Assembly: GCA_964390695.1 (NCBI GenBank)
Contig: CAYMKI010000002.1
Span: forward strand, 6,765-70,764
From: CAWACC01 sp964390695
GTDB taxonomy: Bacteria > Chlamydiota > Chlamydiia > Chlamydiales > Parachlamydiaceae
Direction: 5' to 3'
DNA: 64,000 nucleotides
Shown: positions 11,003-19,810 of the stretch, in pieces
How positions within the stretch are numbered: the first letter of the stretch is position 1
Layout of the letters: each line of letters begins with the position of its first letter
Position numbers and translations under genes: made by a program
Notes under the pieces: model-generated
The model's input: the letters and a program-made list of their open reading frames with translations, nothing else
The model's database searches: none
Told to the model about the DNA's origin: nothing

Positions 11003-11791
11003 TTAAATGCTTTGAACCAATCTATAAGAATCTCTCATCACCTCAAGAACGTCTGCGGCTGAAACCTTCTGTATTCTGTTTTGAACTTTGTAGTACTCGT
11101 TCCAATAATCATCTTTTGCTTCTTTCTTTTCAGCCTGATTTGAACTCTTGGAATATTTATGGCGCTGCCAGTGGGCATACAACTTCAATAGCTTGGCCGC
11201 ATAGATGTTTACGACTGTCTTCTCAGATGGATTGATACCGTCACTGATATACTCCAAATAGATTGAAGTATCTCCTTTAACTCTGGGGCTGAACTGAATC
11301 TCTCTGCGCTCAGGATTCATCTTAAAGTAGCCAACGCCATTTCCTTTCACTGTCAATCCGTACAATTGTCCCGGATCTTCACCGCGAGAATTCCAATTGT
11401 AGAAATAGTATTTGTTAGGGTTGCTTGGATCAGGAACGATTTCTTCTTCGGTAGGCTCTGGAGGATCAGACTCTAATAAATTTTGATCCGGCAAAGCAAT
11501 ACGCTCGTCATTTGTGAAGACTCGTATTTCGCCATTGACAACAACGCCTATTTGAACAAAGTCAACGTAGTCAAGCGGAAGCTCAATAGATTTCCAAGCG
11601 GTTAGAGGCAAATATGCTGTTTTTACTTCTTGTGCTAAGTCCAGATGAAAATCAAGATAACCATCAATCACCCAATGACGAAATTGCTCGTACCTCTCCA
11701 TGGAAGCACCAATATCCATTAGCGCACTTTTGACTACTTGGTCAAGCGTTACAAATCCTCTTTGGATATGACCTTGTTTTGTAGTACTCAT
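11003..11791 (-). CDS. Putative neck/tail tube adaptor (ring) protein
   Basis: 262 aa. The N-terminus is helical (FVTLDQVVKSALMDIG), followed by a beta-rich centre with a long acidic loop around residues 105-125 and a helical C-terminus. This layout and the place next to the gp10-like gene fit the tail-tubular/ring proteins of podoviruses (P22 gp4-like). Its start overlaps the stop of an HNH homing endonuclease gene by ATGA, which shows that the endonuclease was inserted just before this gene. Confidence 0.6.
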   Translation of the reverse strand: MSTTKQGHIQRGFVTLDQVVKSALMDIGASMERYEQFRHWVIDGYLDFHLDLAQEVKTAYLPLTAWKSIELPLDYVDFVQIGVVVNGEIRVFTNDERIALPDQNLLESDPPEPTEEEIVPDPSNPNKYYFYNWNSRGEDPGQLYGLTVKGNGVGYFKMNPERREIQFSPRVKGDTSIYLEYISDGINPSEKTVVNIYAAKLLKLYAHWQRHKYSKSSNQAEKKEAKDDYWNEYYKVQNRIQKVSAADVLEVMRDSYRLVQSI

Positions 11792-12330
11792 ACAAAGGCG
11801 TATTTATTTTCAATTTTATTTTCAATTAAAGCAGATTTATAAGCTGAATAAGCCTCTTCTTCTGAATGAAAAGTTCCTAAACTCTTATTCTTTTTATCCA
11901 CATAAATACTAGCGTACCATTTTCTATCTCTTTTAATATAAGACACGCCTGGATATTTACTGCTCTTACCTCTTCTCAAGTGCCCATGTAAAGCATTTTC
12001 ATTATTATTAATCCATTCTAGATTTGAAGGCACATTATTTTTCCTGTCTCCATCAATATGATTAACCTGTTTTGATAATTTTATATTTTCAACGAAAGCA
12101 AGAGCAACAAGTCTATGGACTTTAATCCCTTTAGTTCTCCCGTGTTTTGATAAAAAGCATTGATTATAACCGTCATTATCACTGAATTTTACTATGGATT
12201 CTTTTCTTGAGATAAACCCAGAATAATTTCCACTATTTTCGTAGGTTCTTGCCAATGACTTAACTCTCCCCAAATTGCTCACTTGGTAAAGCCCTTCGTA
12301 ACCTTCAATATCTTTCCAGATTTCTTCCAT
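11788..12330 (-). CDS. Free-standing HNH homing endonuclease (NUMOD4-HNH-AP2-like)
   Basis: 180 aa. Residues 3-25 are a NUMOD4 module (EEIWKDIEGYEGLYQVSNLG). An HNH core follows with the first His at VHRLVA near 72 and the motif NHIDGDRKNN near 91-100, then NLEW. The C-terminal 50 residues resemble an AP2-type DNA-binding repeat (YPGVS...WYASI...LGTF). Such enzymes cut a cognate allele and spread by homing. The gene sits exactly between two structural genes, with a TAATG junction upstream and an ATGA junction downstream. It is one of three related genes in the window. Confidence 0.9.
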   Translation of the reverse strand: MEEIWKDIEGYEGLYQVSNLGRVKSLARTYENSGNYSGFISRKESIVKFSDNDGYNQCFLSKHGRTKGIKVHRLVALAFVENIKLSKQVNHIDGDRKNNVPSNLEWINNNENALHGHLRRGKSSKYPGVSYIKRDRKWYASIYVDKKNKSLGTFHSEEEAYSAYKSALIENKIENKYAFV

Positions 12331-12956
12331 TATCTTTGAACTTTGATCCCAATATCAGCATTCCCGTCTAACCTTTTGTCTTGTATCGGCATTCCCTTAA
12401 TCATCTGTCTCACTTTTTCAATAATCTCAATCTGGTGCTCAGGGTATATCGGCAAGAAATCGTCTATCCCTACTGAGTCAGGGCTAGCCACAACCAAATC
12501 AACCAGAACCTTAGCTAGCTCGATGTCATTATCGAAGTAAACCTTTCGGCCCTTCGTCCAATAACTCTGTTGATCAGGATCCAGATCAGCGCATGGAAGA
12601 TTGCGACTGACTGCCGGATTATGTCTCGGAATGAAAACGTTCGTAGGGTCAGTTACAGGTGCCACCGCAGCAAGTCCTTTGTTAAAAGGGAGGCTAATGT
12701 AGAAATCTGGGAGATCAATGTACTTATTAGTTCCAGTGCCTTGAACATCCACTGTGTACGTGACTACCATCAAATTCAGCACACTTCTATCGTCTTGCGC
12801 CAATTTCTCGTAAATCCGTGGCATCAAAACCGTGTTGGACATCTGCCGTACGTACTGGATAACGTATGCTTCCGACAAATTAGAGTCCGTGGACTGTCCT
12901 CCTCCGCTCTCGAGTTCGATTATTTCTCTTGCCAGTTTTCGAAGTGTTACGCTCAT
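12330..12956 (-). CDS. Putative neck/ring structural protein
   Basis: 208 aa, soluble, mixed alpha/beta. No known motif is recognised. It is followed by the HNH gene and preceded by a 216-aa protein of similar size and composition; the two overlap by four bases (ATGA). In podoviruses several small ring or adaptor proteins are encoded in tandem just before the tail stabilization gene, so a connector role is likely but inferred. Confidence 0.55.
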   Translation of the reverse strand: MSVTLRKLAREIIELESGGGQSTDSNLSEAYVIQYVRQMSNTVLMPRIYEKLAQDDRSVLNLMVVTYTVDVQGTGTNKYIDLPDFYISLPFNKGLAAVAPVTDPTNVFIPRHNPAVSRNLPCADLDPDQQSYWTKGRKVYFDNDIELAKVLVDLVVASPDSVGIDDFLPIYPEHQIEIIEKVRQMIKGMPIQDKRLDGNADIGIKVQR

Positions 12957-13603
12957 TTTACAGTGGCTTCAATTGGAACAGGACTTTGACCTACTCTTTG
13001 CAATTGGCCGTCACGCATGGAAAGCCCGAGCATGAGCAATGATTTTTCGACCAATATTGGATGAACAAGTGGGCTCCATTCTACATCTACGCTATTGGCA
13101 TCATCATAAATATATTGCGAACTAACCAATGTAGTCGCAAAGACTGGCTTAACCGGACGTTTGAAATAATTGAAAACAAGTGGGGTGATCTGCGCTGACA
13201 ACTCAATCTTTTTTGAGGTATCAAAGTAGATGTTCCCGATCAGGTTTGTGGTAGACGGGGCATCAATAGGATCTCTTAACCGGTTCCTGAATGTGCCGGC
13301 TTCAAATATTCGAACTGGATAATCGACTGAGTTCACTGTAACCCAGCAATCCATTTCGTGCTCAAAATCACTTGGCAAATCTCCAATCTTGGCCGTAATC
13401 GGAATACTGGCTCTCTTTTGAAATGGTAAAAGTTCATTTCTGACCTGTTTTGTTTTGGCAAATTCTTGGATCAGCGGACGGAACAGGTTCATTTGAGTCT
13501 GGTCAATAACGTCCATTATCTGACTGTCGGAGTGATAGCCAGTAATTCCCTTGTCTGTGGCAAGAGCTACGAGGTCATAAATTTGCTTGATCAGTTTTGC
13601 CAT
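12953..13603 (-). CDS. Putative head-tail connector/ring structural protein
   Basis: 216 aa, helical N-terminus (residues 1-45) and beta-rich centre. Similar in size to the next gene, with which it overlaps by ATGA, and upstream it abuts the 184-aa protein at a one-base overlap. The order 184-aa, 216-aa, 208-aa, 262-aa, 1069-aa forms one tightly coupled neck/tail transcript. Function is assigned from position only. Confidence 0.55.
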   Translation of the reverse strand: MAKLIKQIYDLVALATDKGITGYHSDSQIMDVIDQTQMNLFRPLIQEFAKTKQVRNELLPFQKRASIPITAKIGDLPSDFEHEMDCWVTVNSVDYPVRIFEAGTFRNRLRDPIDAPSTTNLIGNIYFDTSKKIELSAQITPLVFNYFKRPVKPVFATTLVSSQYIYDDANSVDVEWSPLVHPILVEKSLLMLGLSMRDGQLQRVGQSPVPIEATVK

Positions 13604-14157
13604 TATGAAGCGGCTTTACCAAAAGGTCTTAATGTAGCTGCGCGGATCAATTTGACGTTTCCTGCAGTTGCTATCTGTATGGTTTTGATAACGCCTGGAA
13701 ACGTATAAACTACATCCTTGGCAAAGTCCGTAAGGGATACGCCTGCAGAAGTAAATCCGCCACCTTGAAGGTTTGGATCCCAGAATGTAATGGTCACATT
13801 TGCCGCACTCAAGTCGGCTCCAACTGGGGTAAATGCATCCCAAGCGCCTTCCCCACCCGTTTGCGACCATGTTCCGAAGATACCTTCCGCAACAAATGGC
13901 TTGTTTATGACCACGCGATTTGCGTCAATTACATACAAAACCCGAGTTGTGCCATTGTAATTGGTGGTTCCTGCAATGACAATTGGTGAGCCTTTTTTAA
14001 GGCCATGATCAGTATCCGTCATAACGGCTTTTCCTGCCCATCTGCCGCCTGCCACCGACCATGCTGCTGTCACGGTTCCTGTAAGGCCAGCCAGCCCAAT
14101 ATCGTCAGTTCCTTTATCGGCTGAAAAGATTGAAGATGCTTTGTAAATTGATCCCAT
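13603..14157 (-). CDS. Putative small beta-rich virion protein
   Basis: 184 aa, Gly/Thr/Ala-rich and beta-rich, typical of a decoration or tail-tip component. Residues 50-70 (DHGLKKGSPIVIAG) resemble short beta-sandwich repeats of phage tail proteins. It is first in the neck cluster after the lysis genes, with the downstream start overlapping its stop. No family is recognised. Confidence 0.5.
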   Translation of the reverse strand: MGSIYKASSIFSADKGTDDIGLAGLTGTVTAAWSVAGGRWAGKAVMTDTDHGLKKGSPIVIAGTTNYNGTTRVLYVIDANRVVINKPFVAEGIFGTWSQTGGEGAWDAFTPVGADLSAANVTITFWDPNLQGGGFTSAGVSLTDFAKDVVYTFPGVIKTIQIATAGNVKLIRAATLRPFGKAAS

Positions 14158-14203
14158 GGCTTTTTTTAATAAAATTAGACAATCTTTGAATATAGTGCAA
14201 AAG

Positions 14204-14845
14204 TCACCTTTTACGGGCGACTTGCATCTTTAGAACTGAATTAATCTCTATCAACTTATTCTCATGCGTTAGTTGATAGGTACTTGTTTCTTTCCACTTG
14301 CGAAAAGTTATCATTTTCCAAAACCACTTGTCCGGCCTGCTCCTAATGTCTATACCGGTGATAACGTCAGTTTGTTTAAATCGACTAGAATCATTCACAT
14401 AGAAGCGAAGATCGTTATGCTTGTCTTTGTATTCAAATAATCTAAGGGTAGTGTCTTTCGGGTGAACAGTTGAGTGAACAGGATCATCCATCACGCTATC
14501 TACTTTCGATGTGGTGTTAAATGTAGTGAGAGACTCTACTTTTTTCAACTTCACGTTAAATGCCTTCTCAAGATTGAATCTTTCAAGTTTAGCAATTTTA
14601 TCAAAGTTCTTACGGTCCAACTCCTGATTTTGAATGACTATAACTGCGTCACCTAATTTGTTTTTGTACTCGGTGACCTCCGCTTCTTTTTTGTCGACAA
14701 GTGACAAGGCCGCATCCATACCCTTAGCATTTTCTTCTTTTTGTATCCGCTGGGAATCGCCCCATTGATACATAACCCATAACAAAACTAAAAGAATGCC
14801 TATTGCGGCAAACTTCCAATGCTTTAGTAAAAATGCTTGTACCAT
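14204..14845 (-). CDS. Putative i-spanin-like lysis protein
   Basis: 213 aa. Residues 9-27 form one transmembrane helix followed by a long coiled-coil ectodomain with heptads over about residues 35-110. This type II topology is that of inner-membrane spanins and of the lysis-associated proteins that follow endolysins in Bacteroidetes phages. The gene begins three bases after the GH19 endolysin stop. No separate o-spanin lipoprotein was seen nearby, so the spanin role is tentative. Confidence 0.55.
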   Translation of the reverse strand: MVQAFLLKHWKFAAIGILLVLLWVMYQWGDSQRIQKEENAKGMDAALSLVDKKEAEVTEYKNKLGDAVIVIQNQELDRKNFDKIAKLERFNLEKAFNVKLKKVESLTTFNTTSKVDSVMDDPVHSTVHPKDTTLRLFEYKDKHNDLRFYVNDSSRFKQTDVITGIDIRSRPDKWFWKMITFRKWKETSTYQLTHENKLIEINSVLKMQVARKR

Positions 14846-14848
14846 TGA

Positions 14849-15391
14849 TTATTTATTTGTGTCAATGTCAACCAATAAAACTTTCTTCGTATTTTCTAAA
14901 TACTTTAAGCGATCTGCGTAGCCATTCAAGCCCCCATTGATTCGCTTGGTAATCTTCTCGAAGTCCATAACGTCAGCCAATACGTTTAACTTCTTAGTAT
15001 TCCAAAACCACCCAGCCGAAAAGGCAGCATATAAGGGTTGCTCTAAAAGTTCTGGTTTAGCGATAAGATCAACACCTATATACTTGCCCAACGCTTGATA
15101 GTTTGCGCGGCCTGTGATTTGAATTAAACCCCTACCTTTGAACTTTACGCCATCACCTACATAAATATTACCAAGATCTTTGCGGCCTTCGTAGGCTTCT
15201 CCGGTGGCTAATTCCTTCACCCATTTTAATGATCCTGATTCGTGTGCTAATTGAGCCAGAAAGCAAGCTATTCTTTTAGATGTATTGATTGAATAATGTT
15301 CAAGTGTCCTATTAATTGGATCAATGAATCGATCAATATTTGCCTGTGTTGCTGCTGGCATGATAGCCTTTAATTGCTCCTTAGTAATCAT
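14849..15391 (-). CDS. Endolysin, glycoside hydrolase family 19
   Basis: 180 aa, the usual length for a phage GH19 lysozyme/chitinase-like endolysin. The motif LAQLAHESGS (47-54, catalytic Glu51) is followed by the YEGRKDLGN region near 67-74 with the second acidic residue, and the FKGRGLIQITGRANY signature near 84-98. It hydrolyses peptidoglycan glycan strands at the end of infection. No signal peptide is present, so release depends on a holin, probably one of the small membrane proteins encoded just upstream. Confidence 0.92.
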   Translation of the reverse strand: MITKEQLKAIMPAATQANIDRFIDPINRTLEHYSINTSKRIACFLAQLAHESGSLKWVKELATGEAYEGRKDLGNIYVGDGVKFKGRGLIQITGRANYQALGKYIGVDLIAKPELLEQPLYAAFSAGWFWNTKKLNVLADVMDFEKITKRINGGLNGYADRLKYLENTKKVLLVDIDTNK

Positions 15392-15609
15392 TTCTTTTCA
15401 GCTATTTCTTTGAGTGCGTCCAATTCGTTTTTGATGAAGATGTCCAACCTGTTGTTTATACCCTTTACATCATCTTCAATTCGCGTCATGCCGTTTTTAA
15501 TCGACATCAGTCCGCTAATCTTAGCATTGTTCTGAATGGTTGTTAGGCTTATCCAAGCCACCCATCCAGTAAAAAGAACTCCTATAACTGCGTAGATTTC
15601 TGCTCCCAT
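15388..15609 (-). CDS. Small membrane protein, holin-like candidate
   Basis: 73 aa with one N-terminal transmembrane segment (residues 4-22) and a charged coiled-coil tail (40-70). It overlaps the endolysin start by ATGA. Size, topology and position suit a holin or a holin-associated protein, but one-helix holins cannot be told from other small membrane proteins by sequence alone. Confidence 0.5.
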   Translation of the reverse strand: MGAEIYAVIGVLFTGWVAWISLTTIQNNAKISGLMSIKNGMTRIEDDVKGINNRLDIFIKNELDALKEIAEKK

Positions 15610-15731
15610 TGATCGCGTATTTTTTTTTCAATTTCTCTTATTTTATCTCTCTGCCTTTTTGCGAACCATGTCAGCAAACCCATTACCAAGAACAGAATTA
15701 TAATGACAAAGCAAGCAGCAAATTCACTCAT
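15582..15731 (-). CDS. Small membrane protein
   Basis: 49 aa when read from the internal ATG at 15731, which starts eight bases inside the previous gene's end; an earlier ATG at 15779 would create a longer overlap. One strong transmembrane segment (about residues 6-22) is followed by a basic amphipathic helix. It overlaps the next gene by 28 bases. It belongs to the compact lysis-membrane cluster and could be a holin partner or antiholin; no family is recognised. Confidence 0.5.
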   Translation of the reverse strand: MSEFAACFVIIILFLVMGLLTWFAKRQRDKIREIEKKIRDQWEQKSTQL

Positions 15732-16098
15732 CTTTAGCGTCCCAAACAATCCAGCACACAAATAACACTTGAATAACATTAAATGAAAACGGTATATCTA
15801 AAACCCTAAACCATGTCGAATTGTATGTTAGCAAGTAGTCAAAGAAATCAAACACCGACAACGAAAAGAAAAACGATAGCTGCCGTCTGATTAATTTGAT
15901 TTCCATGAACATGAGATAGTACAAATACACGAAAGCCAAGTGTTCACACAAGTAGTAAACGTATTCCTGAACAGTACATTTAGCGTCTGAGAACAAAAAA
16001 AAGTCCATGGACTTTCCGTATGGTATCGCTTTTAAGAACACCAACTGCATCACCGTAATGAATGCCAGAAACGCTATTTTCTTTTGTCTGTCGTTCAT
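15724..16098 (-). CDS. Polytopic membrane protein of the lysis region
   Basis: 124 aa from the ATG at 16098, chosen because it makes a four-base ATGA overlap with the upstream gene. About four hydrophobic segments are visible, with basic residues at the first. Position between lysis genes suggests a holin or membrane accessory, but four-helix proteins of this kind are also seen as unknown inner-membrane proteins in Bacteroidetes phages. Confidence 0.5.
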   Translation of the reverse strand: MNDRQKKIAFLAFITVMQLVFLKAIPYGKSMDFFLFSDAKCTVQEYVYYLCEHLAFVYLYYLMFMEIKLIRRQLSFFFSLSVFDFFDYLLTYNSTWFRVLDIPFSFNVIQVLFVCWIVWDAKDE

Positions 16099-16304
16099 CC
16101 GCATCCGCCAGGAGGACAACCACCACCGCCCGGCTTTCCTATTTGTAAGTTTGTGTAAACCCTGATATTGTCTTTGTTCATTTCCTTGGTGAACAAAGCT
16201 ATTAATTTTAAAAGTCTATCGCTAGGCTCATCTTCTGAACCACTCTGAAAATTTAAAAAAGTAACCCCCTTTGGGTATTTTTCTTTGTGTTTCTTCTTTG
16301 CCAT
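16095..16304 (-). CDS. Small soluble protein with Gly/Cys-rich tail
   Basis: 69 aa. The start at 16304 shares a base with the upstream stop (TAATG), which fixes the start against a longer frame. The N-terminus is Lys-rich (MAKKKHKEKYPKG) and the C-terminus ends in a Gly-rich stretch with two cysteines (GGGGCPPGGCG). No function is recognised; it lies between two membrane protein genes of the lysis cluster. Confidence 0.5.
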   Translation of the reverse strand: MAKKKHKEKYPKGVTFLNFQSGSEDEPSDRLLKLIALFTKEMNKDNIRVYTNLQIGKPGGGGCPPGGCG

Positions 16305-16714
16305 TATTTCACTTCGGTTGTAGTGGTAGTTGTGACCTTTGTTTCTGGTTCCTCCTCTTTCTCTTTTTTCACTGGTGCCCGACCAAAAAAAGCAAGTGCA
16401 TAATCTAGTACGCTCCTGCCAAGCAAGGCAAATCCTATTAAAAAGCAAACAACATACCATACCTCAATAGGCACATTCGATATGAAAGCAGCCTTAAAAA
16501 TGATCGGCCAAATTCCCATTAAAGCCCAATAGATAGTTTGCTCATGCCCTTCCCAAAAGAAGTTGCTGCCCTCCATTCCCCTCACTGCGCGTTCACGGAG
16601 TTTTATCTGCCAGAACCAAATGAAGAAAGTACATACTGTCCACATTATAAGTCCGTCAAATCGCTCCGCATTCGAGAAGTGATTTAAAATAAATGAGTCT
16701 ATAATTTTTCCCAT
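16304..16714 (-). CDS. Membrane protein of the lysis region
   Basis: 136 aa with three probable transmembrane segments (about 23-37, 62-77, 85-101) and a cytoplasmic tail rich in Lys/Glu then Thr (KVTTTTTTEVK). Its stop overlaps the next start. It is the first gene after the receptor-binding hydrolase. A class I-type holin is possible but unproven. Confidence 0.5.
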   Translation of the reverse strand: MGKIIDSFILNHFSNAERFDGLIMWTVCTFFIWFWQIKLRERAVRGMEGSNFFWEGHEQTIYWALMGIWPIIFKAAFISNVPIEVWYVVCFLIGFALLGRSVLDYALAFFGRAPVKKEKEEEPETKVTTTTTTEVK

Positions 16715-16756
16715 TTGAGTTTAGATTTTATGCTATTGTTGTAAAAGTCTATTGCT

Positions 16757-18274
16757 TTACCAATTTGTAAGTACATTTTCCATCGCAGCACGAACAATCT
16801 CACGTGCCGAAGGCTTACCTACCAGAACCGCTTCAAAATCTCCATCCATGTAACTACCAATCACTCCGTTTACATCATTTGCCCCCACGGTTAATCTTCC
16901 CGTGCCGGAGTTGGTTACTTGTGTGACTGAATAAGTTCCGTCAGCAGCGGCATCTTTATAATTATTCTTTGCCGTGCTTGATGTGCGTTCGGCTAAGTAC
17001 CATTTATTTCCCAATGCCGCATCGGAAAAGGCTGAAACTGCCACATCGTTAACCCGACTAAAGGCAGTTGTTCCATTTTGTCCAATTTGCAATTGACTGG
17101 TTCCTGATCCAACACCAATCGCAGCGCAAGTTGTAGCCGTTCTATTGGCCTTGATTTTGACAGCAATAAATTGATTTTGTTGTGACGAAACGATATTGTA
17201 AGTCGGGAAAAATGAAATGCGCCAAGTGGATGAAGTTCCATTTGTTGATACATGACTATTAGCTACAAATGTTGCTCCTGAATTACTGCCGTTGTAAATA
17301 AAAGCCCAATCAAATAATGCATCTTCTTCGGTAGCGGCTTTTAATTTTGAAACCACATCCATATCAAACAAATTCGTACCAACAGCATTGATAAATGTTT
17401 GAACCAAATCCTTCCTGGTCGTTGACAAATCTGAAGGGTGACACGCAATTATAGACCTTGCCCACTTGCTATATGAACTGTTTAACAGCCATTTACTACC
17501 CATCATGTCAGCCAATAAATTATTGCCTGTTTGATTAAGGTGAAGCCCATCAACTAAGTAATAAGGATTTCCAGCAACACTTGGGAAACTCGAAACGCTT
17601 CCGGCAATACTTACTTGCGGGAATAAATTAGCTGCGTTCACAAGATACTTACGAATAGAGGCAATCTTGGATGTAATGGAACCCGCTGGAAGCCTTCCGA
17701 TAATAACGATCTTGATTTGAGTTTTTGGATACTTGGTAGTTATTCTAGTGAATAAACTATTCATGTCGCTTTCAATATTTGCCAGCGTTGCGCTATACGC
17801 AGCATCGTTAATTCCAAGATGCATTACAACGTATTTTGGATAAGCAACACCAACAGCCGCACAAGCCTCATCGCAGAAAGCTTCTGAATTTGCGTACAAA
17901 GATGACGCGGTTGACCATGTATCGGTAGCGCCAGCATCAAAACTAAATGTAGTTCCGCCAACACCAGACAATGCAAACACGGGTTTCTTGCCTGTATTAT
18001 TATAGTAGTTGATGCCATATTTCGGCCAGATGCTTCCCCAATTTACATTGGTAACATCTTGTTGGATATCCGTAGCTCCGATTTGTTGTACGCTACCCGC
18101 ATAATATTGGAAAACAGTACCCGCGACAGGAGTAGGACCATAAGCCCCTGACGGACGCGACCGAGTGAATGAGTCGCCAACTACCCATATAACCTCCTTA
18201 CCGTCTGAGGAAGTGGCTGTTTTTTGTGATCTCACTGGCCTTCTATAAAAAAATGCTTTTTTTGCCGCTATCAT
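16757..18274 (-). CDS. SGNH/GDSL hydrolase tail protein (putative depolymerase/esterase)
   Basis: 505 aa. The N-terminal half is an SGNH hydrolase: VVGDSF (residues 31-36, nucleophile Ser35), GIND at 154-157, and DGLHLN at 242-247 with catalytic Asp242/His245. The C-terminal half (about 290-505) is a beta-rich lectin-like domain with Asn/Ser/Thr-rich strands. Phage proteins of this build deacylate surface polysaccharides during adsorption. It follows two fibre-like proteins, so it is probably part of the receptor-binding complex. Confidence 0.8.
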   Translation of the reverse strand: MIAAKKAFFYRRPVRSQKTATSSDGKEVIWVVGDSFTRSRPSGAYGPTPVAGTVFQYYAGSVQQIGATDIQQDVTNVNWGSIWPKYGINYYNNTGKKPVFALSGVGGTTFSFDAGATDTWSTASSLYANSEAFCDEACAAVGVAYPKYVVMHLGINDAAYSATLANIESDMNSLFTRITTKYPKTQIKIVIIGRLPAGSITSKIASIRKYLVNAANLFPQVSIAGSVSSFPSVAGNPYYLVDGLHLNQTGNNLLADMMGSKWLLNSSYSKWARSIIACHPSDLSTTRKDLVQTFINAVGTNLFDMDVVSKLKAATEEDALFDWAFIYNGSNSGATFVANSHVSTNGTSSTWRISFFPTYNIVSSQQNQFIAVKIKANRTATTCAAIGVGSGTSQLQIGQNGTTAFSRVNDVAVSAFSDAALGNKWYLAERTSSTAKNNYKDAAADGTYSVTQVTNSGTGRLTVGANDVNGVIGSYMDGDFEAVLVGKPSAREIVRAAMENVLTNW

Positions 18275-18278
18275 TTTG

Positions 18279-19808
18279 TTATCTAAAGGTTGTTGTAACC
18301 TGAACGTTAGCTACTGTTGCATCATAGCCCACAAAAATAGCTGTTGTTGCAGCTACATTCAAATTTACAGAAAATGGAGTGAAGGTAGTAACCGGCAAAG
18401 AGCAGCTAAATATAACCGTCCCCGTTTCTGTCGCTGAATCGTAAATGGTTATTACTCCAGCCGTAACGGTTCCAGTTGGTGAAAAGGTAATCGTTTGTAT
18501 GTGGCCCGCTGTTGCTTTCACTTGACCATCTGCAACTAACCTTGAATATGTTAAAGGCCTGTTTCTAACCCATAAAACGCCAGCATCATCAGTAGCGATC
18601 TCCGAATAATCACCTGCTGCGCTTGTTTGACTTGTCAATGTTGGGCCATCTCTACGAACACCAAATACTGTTGGACCTGTGTCGCCAGATGCGGCTGCAG
18701 CGTCCTCAGCTTTACCAATAGATGTTGCGCCAGTTCCACCAGTTCCTAGGTTTAATGCTACCCCCCTTAATACCTCAACAGGCAAGGCTGACCCTACACC
18801 CATAGGTCTAATATCTTGAATTGATACGTCTGTGTTTGCATAATGTGAAACGCTTACAAATCCTATTGTCCATGTGGTTGTAGATGCAGGGGCGGTGGAC
18901 CCATTGGCAATTCTGATTTGAAGTCTTAGGCTCTTATCGTCAGGAATATTTTCAACCCTTGTGGCTCTTACCGTTTGCTGAATAGTAGCCGCACTTGCAA
19001 CCAACTGATCTGCATAAGTAGCTACTAAGTCATTACCTGTAACTATCGCCATATGCCCGGGCGATGCGCTTGTTAATGTTGTGGGTGAAGATACCCCGGT
19101 CGCAAACCCGTTTCTTTGGGTGTCAAAACTTGTAACAGTTGCGGTTGTTCCGGTGTATTGAAGTTGGTAGTAATTCCAGCCAAATAAAGAGCATGTGCCA
19201 GTTCCTGCCGCGAAACCAGATACGGTAAAAGTGACATCGTTACCAGATACCGAAGCAATCGGATAGCGGCCTGATAGGAATGTACCAGTGCCTGAAAATA
19301 ATCCTATATACATCGACTGACCGACATTTTCAGCGGTAAATGGATTGCTAGGAATTGTTACGGTTATGGCTGTGGCTGATCCGATTGAATAGGATAGCCC
19401 GTCACCGATAACGTCAACCAATTCAACAAAAAAATTATTGTTTGCTATACGTTGTGATAACGTTGACCTTGCCCGTAATCGAATGCCGCCCTGCCAGCTA
19501 TCAATAGATCGTATAATTGTTTCACTTCTTGCTGTTGTGCCTGATGTTATAACTAAATTGCCGCCTGTCTGGTCTACGTCCATACCTGTTCCTATGCCAC
19601 CAACAATAGCGCCCCATTCAGAATCTACCGAGTTTGAAAGCGCCTTAGTAAAACCTATGCGGTCGATGTCCTGCGGAATAGTGCGCGCAAGGATAGCTAA
19701 TTCATCCCCCTGCGGTGTGGTTGCTAGTTTTGGAGAAGACCCGTTGTATGGGCCGCTCTGCGAAAATACAGCCGAAGAAATCAGTAAAAAGAAAAGTATT
19801 TTTTTCAT
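18279..19808 (-). CDS. Tail fibre-like protein with signal peptide
   Basis: 509 aa from the ATG at 19808, chosen because it gives MKKILFFLLISSAVFS, a clear signal peptide with a basic n-region and a cleavage site near residue 17. The mature part is beta-rich, full of Thr/Ser/Gly repeats, with AEDAAAASGDTGPTVFGVR-type sequences common in phage fibres. It follows another signal-peptide fibre gene after two bases. An exported fibre is odd for a virion component; see findings. Confidence 0.65.
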   Translation of the reverse strand: MKKILFFLLISSAVFSQSGPYNGSSPKLATTPQGDELAILARTIPQDIDRIGFTKALSNSVDSEWGAIVGGIGTGMDVDQTGGNLVITSGTTARSETIIRSIDSWQGGIRLRARSTLSQRIANNNFFVELVDVIGDGLSYSIGSATAITVTIPSNPFTAENVGQSMYIGLFSGTGTFLSGRYPIASVSGNDVTFTVSGFAAGTGTCSLFGWNYYQLQYTGTTATVTSFDTQRNGFATGVSSPTTLTSASPGHMAIVTGNDLVATYADQLVASAATIQQTVRATRVENIPDDKSLRLQIRIANGSTAPASTTTWTIGFVSVSHYANTDVSIQDIRPMGVGSALPVEVLRGVALNLGTGGTGATSIGKAEDAAAASGDTGPTVFGVRRDGPTLTSQTSAAGDYSEIATDDAGVLWVRNRPLTYSRLVADGQVKATAGHIQTITFSPTGTVTAGVITIYDSATETGTVIFSCSLPVTTFTPFSVNLNVAATTAIFVGYDATVANVQVTTTFR

Positions 19809-19810
19809 AA